Part shown: piece by piece, positions 1 through 5,952 of the stretch
Layout: each line of letters begins with the position of its first letter
Numbering within the stretch: position 1 is the stretch's first letter
Assembly (NCBI GenBank): GCA_955652245.1
Contig: CATPAV010000149.1
Coordinates: 1 to 6,242 of the forward strand
DNA: 6,242 bases
Direction of reading: 5' to 3'
From: an uncultured Candidatus Udaeobacter sp.
Lineage (GTDB): Bacteria; Verrucomicrobiota; Verrucomicrobiia; Chthoniobacterales; UBA10450
Program-made: the position numbers and the translations under genes
Notes under the pieces: model-generated
What the model was told of the DNA's origin: nothing
Databases searched by the model: none
The model's input: the letters and a program-made list of their open reading frames with translations, nothing else

Positions 1-1140
1 AAAGAGATGTTCGACAAATACAAGGTGGTAAGTGACGAGAGTCTCCTGGTGATTGATTACGAAGGACGCAACAAAATAGTGAAAGCGTCCGAGATGGCGG
101 AGGTCGATCAGAGCGGAATGGCTTTCGGCGAAGGCCCACGTGTCACCGCTTTCAAAGGCGAACAGGCAATTACGAGCGCGATGATGGATGTAGTCCAGGG
201 CAAGAAAAATACTCTCGGCTATGTGCTCGGCCACAAAGAGCCACCGCTCTCTGGGAACACCAACATCTCCGTGCTGAAGGCGTTCATTGAGAACGAAAAC
301 ATCAAGTTCCAGGAGTTGAATCTTTTCGACGTCGGCGCAATTCCCGCGGAATTAAAGACGATCCTGATCATCGGACCGCAATACGATCTTTCCGATCGCG
401 AAATGAAATTATTGCGAGATTTCTGGGACAAACAGGGACGAATTCTGTTGCTTCTCGATCCCGCAGCAAAGACACCAAAGCTGGATGCATTTCTGAACAA
501 TCTCGGCGTCAAAGTGAACGACGACCGGCTGATGGTTTTCTTGCGCACTGGAATCGAGGAACTCGCCCTCACCCGCGATGTGCAGGCCCATTTCCTGGGC
601 GGCAGCCCGGTCACAAAACGTCTGGCCGATGTGCGCGCGCTTTTCTTTGGTGGCACATCTTCGCTAACGCTTGAGCCTGACCGCGTACGCGCGGCCAATG
701 TTCGCCTCGATCCGTTGATCCAGGCGGAGAAAGGCTATTTTGCCGAGATGGATTACAATTCGGACAACCAGGCCAAATTTCAGGCCGATGCTAAAGCTAT
801 TGGTGCTCCGCCGACGATTGGCGCCGCCGTGGAAAGAGGCGCAAGTGCGGACGAGCGCGTCCAGATGAACTCGTCGCGGCTGGTCGTCGTGAGCAACGCG
901 ACTTTCGTTCAGGACAATGCTGTCACCCAAGATCAGCAGGCGCTCGACTTTATCTCCGGCAGCGTGAACTGGCTGCTTAGTCGCGAGCAGTTGATCGGGA
1001 TCGCGCCGAAAATTTCCAAACCCCTCACCTTCACTCTGAATGAAGACGCGTTGCGCAATCTGCGCTGGATCGTTCTGGTCGGAATGCCCCTTATTTTTGC
1101 GGTGCTGGGGGCAGCGGTCTGGTGGCAGCGCCGCGTTTGA
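1..1140 (+). CDS. GldG-like ABC transporter auxiliary protein, C-terminal part (5' end outside window)
   Basis: The frame is open through base 1 (the first codons read Lys-Glu before the first ATG at 7), so this is the C-terminal part of a longer protein. Visible features, numbered from that ATG, fit the ABC_transp_aux/GldG family. They are a QAITSAMMDV-type helix (about 53-62), GYVLGHKEPPL (71-81, the family's 'GHGE' strand), IPAELKTILIIGP (112-124), LSDREMKLLRDFWDKQGR followed by ILLLLDP (128-152), and RLVVVSNATF (291-300) leading into NWLLSREQLIGI (321-332). One transmembrane helix (about 354-373, WIVLVGMPLIFAVLGAAVWW) ends the protein, followed by RRV as a cytoplasmic positive stop. The soluble domain is therefore expected outside the inner membrane. 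Known GldG partners are an ATPase (GldA) and a permease (GldF); here they would lie upstream, unseen. The next gene starts 16 bp downstream on the same strand. Family assignment is fairly sure; the exported substrate is unknown, and gliding motility should not be assumed. Confidence 0.82.
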   Translation, partial: KEMFDKYKVVSDESLLVIDYEGRNKIVKASEMAEVDQSGMAFGEGPRVTAFKGEQAITSAMMDVVQGKKNTLGYVLGHKEPPLSGNTNISVLKAFIENENIKFQELNLFDVGAIPAELKTILIIGPQYDLSDREMKLLRDFWDKQGRILLLLDPAAKTPKLDAFLNNLGVKVNDDRLMVFLRTGIEELALTRDVQAHFLGGSPVTKRLADVRALFFGGTSSLTLEPDRVRAANVRLDPLIQAEKGYFAEMDYNSDNQAKFQADAKAIGAPPTIGAAVERGASADERVQMNSSRLVVVSNATFVQDNAVTQDQQALDFISGSVNWLLSREQLIGIAPKISKPLTFTLNEDALRNLRWIVLVGMPLIFAVLGAAVWWQRRV

Positions 1141-1145
1141 TTTGT

Positions 1146-1151
1146 GGAGGT
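1146..1151 (+). promoter_or_regulatory. Ribosome binding site of the DUF4340 gene
   Basis: GGAGGT lies five bases before the ATG at 1157, inside the 16-bp gap after the upstream stop codon. It fixes the DUF4340 start and indicates independent ribosome entry within a shared transcript. Confidence 0.75.
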
Positions 1152-1156
1152 AATCT

Positions 1157-3010
1157 ATGAATTGGAGGACCACCTTTGTTCTAGCCGCGATTGTTCTGGC
1201 GGTTTTCGCTTACGTCAGATTGTTTGAGCTTAAACAACCGGGCACCGAAGAAGCGAAACGCCAGGCGCAGAACGTGGTCAACTTCGAGCGAGCCAAAATC
1301 GATGGCGTTGTCATTCAAAATGGCGACGACAAAATCGAGATGCGACGCCGCGACAATAAATGGCGCCTAGAGGCGCCGATTAAAGATCAAGCCGACGGTT
1401 CTTTGATCGAGAATTTGCTCTCGGATTTAGAGAACTGGCAGAAGGACGCGACGATTTCGGCCAAAGAGATTGAGGCGGATAAAAGCAAACTTAGTGAGTA
1501 TGGCCTGAATAAGGCAAAGCTGCGACTCAAGTTATTGGGCCGGGATCGGCCACCGGAGATTTTTTTCGGAAAAGATGCTGCGCTTGAAGGTAAGATGTAT
1601 GTGCGCTTGAACGACTCGAAGGAGACTTTTCTCGCCGCGCAAACGGTCAAAAAAGATATCGAGAAGAAGCCAGAGGAATTTCGGGACAGAAAGCTAACGG
1701 ATCTGAGCACTGCGCAGGTATCGCGCGTCGTCTTGAAATCGCCTGTTGGGGAGATGGAGCTTGAGAAAGGGAACGATCATTGGGAGATTTTGAAGCCGCT
1801 TCGCGCGCGCGGCGACGATCAAAAGATCGCCGACCTCATCGCGCAGGTCACTACTGCCCAGATTCAACAATTCGTGGCCGACGATCGCGGCGACCTTCAT
1901 CCATTTGGTTTGGCCGAACCGCGAGGAGCGATCACGCTATTTACCAAAGACGATAAGCAAGGTCAGCTCTTACAGATTGGCGGTATTCCTCAAAAAGCAA
2001 AAGACCAGGTTTACGTGCGCTCGGCCTCGCGCGGTTTTGTCTATACGCTGCCAAAGAAGATTGAAGAAGTTCTCAACACCAGGCCGGACGACTTGCGCGA
2101 CCGGCACCTGGTTAGGATCGACACAAATATTCTTGACCGAATCACCATCGACGCACCCGGCAAAGGCAAAATAGTTCTCGCGCGCAAAAATGAAAATTGG
2201 ACAATCGCCAGCCATAATAATGTCCCGGCAAATTCGGGCGAGATCCGACGTTTGATTGATACTTTGCAAAACGAACAGGTCACGAAATTTGTGGAAGACG
2301 TAGCTTCCAATTTGTCGAAGTACGGCCTCGATAAACCGCAACTGAGATTGACCCTCAGTTCATTCGCCTCGGAAAATACTGCTGAAACTAAAGCTGGCGA
2401 GCAGCCCTTTGCGACGATCACATTCGGAAAAGTCGACGGCGACGATGTTTATGCGCGCCTGGCGGAAGAGCCATTCATCGTCGCGATCCGGCGTGGATTA
2501 ATCGATCAAATTTCTACCGACGCGGCGCCGTGGCAGGAATTGTCGATCTTTAAATTCAAGCCGGAGCAGATTCACCGTTTGAGTGTGGCTGCAAAGACTG
2601 AGTCAACGCTGGCCCGAGACGCGAAAGGCGAATGGACTTGGGTTAAAGGAGGTGAAATTATCAATCAAGCGAATCTCCAGTCCTTGCTGAACACACTGTC
2701 GAGCCTGCATGCCGTGCGCTGGATTGGACCAACGCTGCCGCAGCATGGCCTTGAGAAACCACAATTCACAATCGCTTTCACCACGTCGCCTGACGACAAA
2801 AACTCCCACAAATTGTCTATTGGCAGTGCTGCTGGCGACGGAGACTGGTTTGGGCGTGTAGATGAACGCGAAGGCACTTTTGCCATCAGTAACGCGGATT
2901 TCAACGCGCTGCGCTTGCCTCTCGCCACTGTGCCTGCAAGCCCATCTCCGACAGCAACAGGCGCAACTGCGTCGGCAACTCCTTTACCGAGCGCAACGCA
3001 AAATCCTTAA
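1157..3010 (+). CDS. DUF4340 domain-containing membrane-anchored protein with four repeats
   Basis: The protein has 617 residues. An N-terminal signal anchor (about 7-23, FVLAAIVLAVFAYVRLF) places the rest outside the cytoplasm. The body shows four copies of one unit with a period near 140 residues. Each unit has a Trp-containing strand (W69 RLEAP, W209 EILKP, W348 TIAS, W493 TWVKG), then a helix, a (Y/F/H)GLxxP-like turn (Y115, F250, Y389, H530) and an amphipathic strand. A Gly strand follows (FFGKD 136-140, QIGGIP 273-278, TFGKVD 422-427, SIGSAAG 554-560). Units one and two close with RDR(K/H)L (176-180, 314-318); unit three has APWQEL (457-462) instead. This pattern is the DUF4340 fold. 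The last ~28 residues are rich in Pro, Ser, Thr and Ala. No catalytic motif is visible. DUF4340 genes commonly sit beside GldG/ABC-2 export genes, as here, so a structural role in that envelope complex is likely but unproven. The start is supported by the GGAGGT site. Confidence 0.85.
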   Translation: MNWRTTFVLAAIVLAVFAYVRLFELKQPGTEEAKRQAQNVVNFERAKIDGVVIQNGDDKIEMRRRDNKWRLEAPIKDQADGSLIENLLSDLENWQKDATISAKEIEADKSKLSEYGLNKAKLRLKLLGRDRPPEIFFGKDAALEGKMYVRLNDSKETFLAAQTVKKDIEKKPEEFRDRKLTDLSTAQVSRVVLKSPVGEMELEKGNDHWEILKPLRARGDDQKIADLIAQVTTAQIQQFVADDRGDLHPFGLAEPRGAITLFTKDDKQGQLLQIGGIPQKAKDQVYVRSASRGFVYTLPKKIEEVLNTRPDDLRDRHLVRIDTNILDRITIDAPGKGKIVLARKNENWTIASHNNVPANSGEIRRLIDTLQNEQVTKFVEDVASNLSKYGLDKPQLRLTLSSFASENTAETKAGEQPFATITFGKVDGDDVYARLAEEPFIVAIRRGLIDQISTDAAPWQELSIFKFKPEQIHRLSVAAKTESTLARDAKGEWTWVKGGEIINQANLQSLLNTLSSLHAVRWIGPTLPQHGLEKPQFTIAFTTSPDDKNSHKLSIGSAAGDGDWFGRVDEREGTFAISNADFNALRLPLATVPASPSPTATGATASATPLPSATQNP

Positions 3011-3013
3011 TCC

Positions 3014-3064
3014 GTAGCGGCGGTCTGTGACCGTCGCAAGATTCCGCGCTCATAAAGCCGCTAC
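3014..3064. repeat. 51-bp inverted-repeat element filling a convergent gene junction
   Basis: GTAGCGGC at 3014-3021 is exactly repeated in inverse at 3057-3064 (GCCGCTAC). A second hairpin nests in the left half: GCGGCGGTC (3017-3025), loop TGT, GACCGTCGC (3029-3037), nine pairs with one G-T. The two structures share bases 3017-3021 and so compete. The element spans almost all of the space between the DUF4340 stop (3008-3010) and the ubiE stop (3061-3063), and its right end supplies that TAG. No T-tract follows the hairpin on either strand, so it is not a standard intrinsic terminator, although it could end or stabilise either transcript. The design resembles REP/MITE-type intergenic repeats; copy number cannot be judged from this window. 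Confidence 0.55.
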
Positions 3065-3801
3065 AATCTCTCCGCGGTATAAATCGTAGCGATGCCGCCA
3101 GTGAGCGGTTCGGCGTTCGCATTCCGGAAGCCGCTTACTTCGACCAGTTGCAGCATCGTCTCGCCGCTCGGAAATTCTTCAATCGAGTCGCCGAGATAAT
3201 CGTAAGCATTTTTTTGCCTGGTGAGAAAGGAGCCGAGAACTGGCAAACACCGATGCAGATAGAAGCGATAAAGCGCGCGCAGGATCGATAATCGCGGGAG
3301 AGAAAACTCAAGAACGAGCAAATGGCCATTGGTTCTAAGCACCCGCGCCATTTCGCGCAACGCCCTACCCCAATCTTCCATGTTGCGCAAACCGAAGGCA
3401 ACCGTCACGCAATCAAAGGAAGCATCGGCAAAAGGCAATAGCATTGCATCGGCAACAACGGTTTGCCGCACCCCCTTGCTTTTCGCGAGTTCCAGCATCT
3501 CAGGCAAAAAATCAACGGCGGTGATTTCTGCATCCGGCAGTTTTTTCTGGATGGCGAGCGAAAGGTCTCCAGTTCCGGCTGCAAGATCGACAACTTGCTT
3601 TGCCTTCCAACCTGCGACGATTTGAGCAGCGCGATTCCGCCAGTAGAAATCGACGCCGCAACTGAGCGTGTGATTAGCTAGATCATAACGTCGGGCGATG
3701 GATCCGAACATTTGCCGGACCCGCTCAGGTTGAGTCGCGATAGTGGACTTAGTCAACATCTCAGAGAATTGAACATCCAACACCGACTGGCAATCTTCCA
3801 A
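3061..3801 (-). CDS. ubiE: Demethylmenaquinone / 2-polyprenyl-benzoquinol C-methyltransferase UbiE (MenG)
   Basis: This 246-residue SAM-dependent class I methyltransferase carries out the C-methylation step of menaquinone (and, in some bacteria, ubiquinone) synthesis. Diagnostic elements appear in order. An N-terminal block has MFGSIARRYDLANHTLS (31-47) and FYWRNRA (52-58). SAM motif I is VDLAAGTGDL (71-80), and the acidic end of strand 2 is D97 in AVDFLPEM. The motif after that is DAMLLPFADASFD (118-130), followed by AFGLRNMEDW (135-144), LRTNGHLLVLEFS (155-167) and the family signature YDYLGDSIEEFP (200-211). The length is normal for the family. The start is a TTG at 3801, chosen because AGGAGGA stands just upstream with a short spacer; the next Met is residue 15. 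Without knowing the quinone of the organism, menG is an equally good name; Verrucomicrobiota usually make menaquinone. The gene is transcribed alone toward the DUF4340 gene, and its TAG stop lies inside the inverted repeat at 3014-3064. Confidence 0.93.
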   Translation of the reverse strand: MEDCQSVLDVQFSEMLTKSTIATQPERVRQMFGSIARRYDLANHTLSCGVDFYWRNRAAQIVAGWKAKQVVDLAAGTGDLSLAIQKKLPDAEITAVDFLPEMLELAKSKGVRQTVVADAMLLPFADASFDCVTVAFGLRNMEDWGRALREMARVLRTNGHLLVLEFSLPRLSILRALYRFYLHRCLPVLGSFLTRQKNAYDYLGDSIEEFPSGETMLQLVEVSGFRNANAEPLTGGIATIYTAERL

Positions 3802-3805
3802 TGGG

Positions 3806-3812
3806 TCCTCCT
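3806..3812 (-). promoter_or_regulatory. Strong Shine-Dalgarno for the TTG start of ubiE
   Basis: On the minus strand AGGAGGA precedes the TTG at 3801 by four bases (CCCA). This near-perfect anti-16S match is the reason for choosing a TTG start over the in-frame ATG at residue 15. Confidence 0.7.
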
Positions 3813-3837
3813 CTTTGGGTGGCGATCCATCTAGCTC

Positions 3838-3866
3838 ATTTTAGCAAAACTTGCTTCTAGCACCAA
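3838..3866 (-). promoter_or_regulatory. Candidate sigma70-type promoter for ubiE
   Basis: Read on the minus strand: TTGGTG (3866-3861), a 17-bp spacer, then TAAAAT (3843-3838) preceded by TGC, giving an extended -10. Transcription would begin near 3831, leaving a leader of about 30 bases that contains the Shine-Dalgarno. The -10 and the spacing are good; the -35 matches only its TTG half. Predicted by eye. Confidence 0.5.
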
Positions 3867-3921
3867 CTCTTCAGCTACCGGGCATCCGCGCACTAGAGTT
3901 TAACTTTATAGAAAAGATGTT

Positions 3922-3930
3922 TGCTATCTA
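3922..3930 (+). promoter_or_regulatory. Weak candidate extended -10 for the small basic protein gene
   Basis: TGC followed by TATCTA lies 26 bases before the ATG at 3957. The surrounding stretch is AT-rich (TTTAACTTTATAGAAAAG), but no -35 box stands at 16-18 bp. This would be an extended -10 promoter, back to back with the ubiE promoter. Low certainty. Confidence 0.3.
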
Positions 3931-3956
3931 AGCTAACTCCGGCTATGTGACGAGAC

Positions 3957-4277
3957 ATGGATACATCTGCTAGAGCTTTACAAGAAGCCATCTCGATTCG
4001 CCGACAAATCAATGCTTTGGAAAACCGCCTTTCGTCAATCCTGGGAGCTTCCTCTTCCGGGCCCTCAACTCACGGAGGTCGCCGCCGCATGTCGGCCGCG
4101 ACTCGAGCCAAACTTGCAGCCGCCGCGAAGGCTCGCTGGGCAAGGCAAAAAGCGGGAATAAAAACAACAACCGCACCCAAAAGAAAGGGTGGAATCACCG
4201 CTGCCGGGCGAAAGAGGCTTTCCCAGTTGATGAAAGCTCGCTGGGCGGCAAGACGGAAGGCTGCGGCGAAGAAATAA
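3957..4277 (+). CDS. Small, highly basic protein with duplicated KARWA motif; putative DNA-binding protein
   Basis: The protein has 106 residues, 27 of them Lys/Arg against three acidic residues, all within the first 22. Residues 5-29 (ARALQEAISIRRQINALENRLSSIL) look like an amphipathic helix or short coiled coil, perhaps for dimerisation. A Ser/Gly linker follows (31-41). Two copies of one motif then align without gaps at an offset of 35 residues: M45-S-A-A-T-R-A-K-L through K58-A-R-W-A, and I80-T-A-A-G-R-K-R-L through K93-A-R-W-A. Each motif is a probable basic helix with a single Trp (W61, W96). The Ser/Thr-x-x-(T/G)-R-x-(K/R)-(L/I) beginning recalls NUMOD3-like DNA-binding motifs, and the Ala/Lys-rich end recalls histone-like tails. 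I infer nucleic-acid binding; target and function are unknown. The ATG is forced because an in-frame TGA ends at 3950. No clear Shine-Dalgarno is visible. The gene stands alone, divergent from ubiE. Confidence 0.75.
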   Translation: MDTSARALQEAISIRRQINALENRLSSILGASSSGPSTHGGRRRMSAATRAKLAAAAKARWARQKAGIKTTTAPKRKGGITAAGRKRLSQLMKARWAARRKAAAKK

Positions 4278-4374
4278 GGCCGGCCAGTCCAACCTGGCGC
4301 ATTATCGTTGTCCTATTATTCTGTTCGCGTTTTGCTGCGTTAAGTCAACATCCAGCGCGGCAGAAGGTAACTAT

Positions 4375-4456
4375 TGCTCGCGAGAGGACTCGAACCTCCA
4401 CGGGTTGCCCCATACGGTCCTGAGCCGTACGCGTCTGCCAATTCCGCCACGCGAGC
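4375..4456 (-). tRNA. tRNA-Leu (anticodon CAG)
   Basis: This is a complete class II cloverleaf on the minus strand. The acceptor stem GCTCGCG/CGCGAGC is fully paired (4456-4450 with 4382-4376), with discriminator A at 4375. The D-arm contains GGCGGAATTGGCAGACGC. The anticodon stem is TACGG/CCGTA around loop CTCAGGA, with CAG at 4422-4420, reading CUG codons. A 13-base variable arm (TGGGGCAACCCGT) is typical of tRNA-Leu. The T-arm is GGAGG-TTCGAGT-CCTCT. The 3' CCA is not encoded (ATA follows the discriminator), so it must be added after transcription. The 104-bp gap before it (4457-4560) holds no gene; a T-run lies directly before the mature 5' end. Confidence 0.95.
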
Positions 4457-4560
4457 AAAAAGAGAGCGACCACAACGATGCGCATGCGCCAGTGACCTGC
4501 AAGGTCGAACCAGCAACGTCGATCTTGCGACAGGGATGAAGCGCTCGACGCTCGATTAGA

Positions 4561-5439
4561 TTAGCCCAAGCGCCTCTTGCGTGCACGAACTTCCACCTGA
4601 TGCGCTTTGCGTGCCTGGCCAAGAGAACGTAAAAGATCGGCGTAATTCGATGCGACAACCTCGTAATCTTCGGAAGGTTTTCCGCTCCCCTCCTCCCAAC
4701 TCTTGAGCGCAGCGCGATAAAGCTCAGCCGCCTTCGCGTAATCGCCACGCGAATGATATACCACGGCAAGGTTGCATTTAGATTGTGCGATGTCCGGGTG
4801 CGTGGCCGGGTACAGCTTTTCGCGAATATCCAACGCGCGAAGATGTATTTTTTCCGCTTCGGAGTAACGACGCTCGTTCGTGTAAAACACGGCCAGATTA
4901 TTCAGGACTGAGGCTACATCGGCGTGGTTGGACCCGAGTTGTTTCTCGTAAATTTGTAAAGCATGCAAATAGTACGGCTCCGCCGCTTTTTGCCGTCCCG
5001 ATTTGCGGAAAATCAGCGCAACATTGTTCAACATCGTGCCGAGATCCGAGTAAGGGAGGTCTCCGAGTTGGGTGCCGGCTGCAATCGCTTTCTCGTAGAA
5101 GTCGATCGCTTCCTCAGATTGTCCTAGATTATCGCACAAAAACGCCAGCCGGCGCGCGGAGCGGTAGATGGCGCGCTGGTCCGGTGTTTTTACTTTTTCC
5201 AAGATTGCATGGCTTTTGACCAGATATGCTTTGGCCGAAGCGCGATCGCCCTTTTGATCAAGAAGCTCCCCTAATTTTTCGAAGCTGGCCGCTAATGGGC
5301 GCCCCGCGCCAGGAAAGGCGCGTTTGGCAACTTCGAGAGCTGTTTCAGCAACACGGATTGCTTCAGGGAGGCGATTACTCGCGCGCAGGGTATCAAGTTT
5401 GTCATTGAGGATCGACCACAGCCTTTCTTCACCTTTCAT
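4561..5439 (-). CDS. Tetratricopeptide repeat protein (kinesin-light-chain-type TPRs)
   Basis: This protein of about 292 residues is almost entirely TPR helices, with no signal peptide and no membrane segment, so it is probably cytoplasmic. About six to seven repeats can be seen. The last four keep the 42-residue spacing of kinesin-light-chain/TPR_10-TPR_12 proteins, with helix A cores LNNVALIFRKSG, LNNLAVFYTNER, KCNLAVVYHSRG and SNYADLLRSLG. Helix B cores are of the type AEPYYLHALQIYEKQLG, AEKIHLRALDIREKLYP and AAELYRAALKSWEE. The C-terminus is basic (VRARKRRLG). Such arrays are protein-binding scaffolds; no enzymatic domain is attached and the partner is unknown. The chosen start is the ATG at 5439; a TTG immediately before it (5442) would add one residue. 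GAGGG about 14 bases upstream, inside the end of the lptE-like gene, may serve as ribosome site. Only six bases separate it from that gene's stop, so the two are very likely co-transcribed and possibly translationally coupled. Confidence 0.88.
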   Translation of the reverse strand: MKGEERLWSILNDKLDTLRASNRLPEAIRVAETALEVAKRAFPGAGRPLAASFEKLGELLDQKGDRASAKAYLVKSHAILEKVKTPDQRAIYRSARRLAFLCDNLGQSEEAIDFYEKAIAAGTQLGDLPYSDLGTMLNNVALIFRKSGRQKAAEPYYLHALQIYEKQLGSNHADVASVLNNLAVFYTNERRYSEAEKIHLRALDIREKLYPATHPDIAQSKCNLAVVYHSRGDYAKAAELYRAALKSWEEGSGKPSEDYEVVASNYADLLRSLGQARKAHQVEVRARKRRLG

Positions 5440-5445
5440 CAAACA

Positions 5446-5952
5446 TCACCAACCCTCGCTTAGTTGGGCGACGAGTCGCGTGGCGAGATCTTCCGTAGCG
5501 AGTGGTAATGCCTGCCGTTCATCAGTAGTCACGTCCGAGCTGACGAAAAAACTGGTCGTTCCGATAGCTTGTTCCGGCGGGGCCAGCGGCTTACCATCCC
5601 GGCCGATCAGCGTGTACTTCACGATCAAGCCCAGGTTAAATTCAGTCGTGGCAAGAACGTTCCCGCGCACCGATCGCGCCGGACTCCGGTTAATGCGGAA
5701 TACTTCAGCCGTCAAAGTAGCGTCCGCATTTTCGCCACTTGCAATCTGAAATGTCCCATCCTGTTGCAACTGCTTGATCACTGTATCAGTGACCAACACT
5801 TCAATGTGAGGGACAAGAGTATGGTTTTTGAAGGTTGGGACGGCGATACTGTGAACATCGCGCAGGTAATAGGGCTTTACCGGCCCAATGTGGTAACCCA
5901 GACAACCAATCAGGCACAGACAGGCGAGAGCTGCCGCAAATATAGCTTTCAC
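5446..5952 (-). CDS. lptE: LptE-like outer-membrane lipoprotein (LPS assembly)
   Basis: The protein has 168 residues. A lipoprotein signal peptide (MKAIFAAALACLCLIGC) ends in lipobox L14-I-G-C17, with C17 as the lipidated residue. The next residue is Leu rather than Asp, consistent with sorting to the outer membrane by the +2 rule (a rule derived from E. coli). The mature part begins GYHIGPVKPYYLRDVHSIAV and continues PTFKNHTLVPHIEVLVTDTV and KQLQQDGTFQI (36-70). This is the LptE arrangement: a strand, an F-x-N-x-T turn, a long helix and a final strand. Later strands carry ADATLTAEVF and LGLIVKYTLIGRDGKPL. LptE plugs the LptD barrel and helps deliver LPS to the cell surface. The start is a GTG at 5952 that overlaps the upstream stop as GTGA, which implies translational coupling. 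LptE sequences diverge strongly, so the symbol is a family-level call; a related secretin- or LPS-associated lipoprotein is the alternative. Confidence 0.75.
   Translation of the reverse strand: MKAIFAAALACLCLIGCLGYHIGPVKPYYLRDVHSIAVPTFKNHTLVPHIEVLVTDTVIKQLQQDGTFQIASGENADATLTAEVFRINRSPARSVRGNVLATTEFNLGLIVKYTLIGRDGKPLAPPEQAIGTTSFFVSSDVTTDERQALPLATEDLATRLVAQLSEGW

Noticed and set aside
219..698. Minus-strand open frame of 159 codons inside the GldG-like gene
   Set aside because: It is an antisense shadow with Arg/Ser-rich, non-domain sequence; the plus-strand protein matches a known family throughout.
2901..3122. Minus-strand open frame bridging the ends of the DUF4340 and ubiE genes
   Set aside because: It overlaps both genes out of frame, has no ribosome site, and its sequence is explained by the repeat and the Pro/Thr-rich tail codons.
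4283..4298. Hairpin GCCAG-TCCAAC-CTGGC after the small basic protein gene as a terminator
   Set aside because: It has only five base pairs and no T-tract follows; it is too weak to call an intrinsic terminator.
4375..4456. tRNA-Leu as an integration site for a mobile element
   Set aside because: I saw no partial duplicate of the tRNA 3' end in the window, no integrase, and no change in gene character on either side.
4545..4560. Direct repeat CGCTCGA/CGCTCGA just after the TPR stop
   Set aside because: Two seven-base copies next to each other are compatible with chance; no hairpin of useful strength forms and there is no further copy.
4785..5219. Plus-strand open frame opposite the TPR gene
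   Set aside because: The TPR periodicity on the minus strand is unmistakable, and the plus-strand translation has no recognisable pattern.
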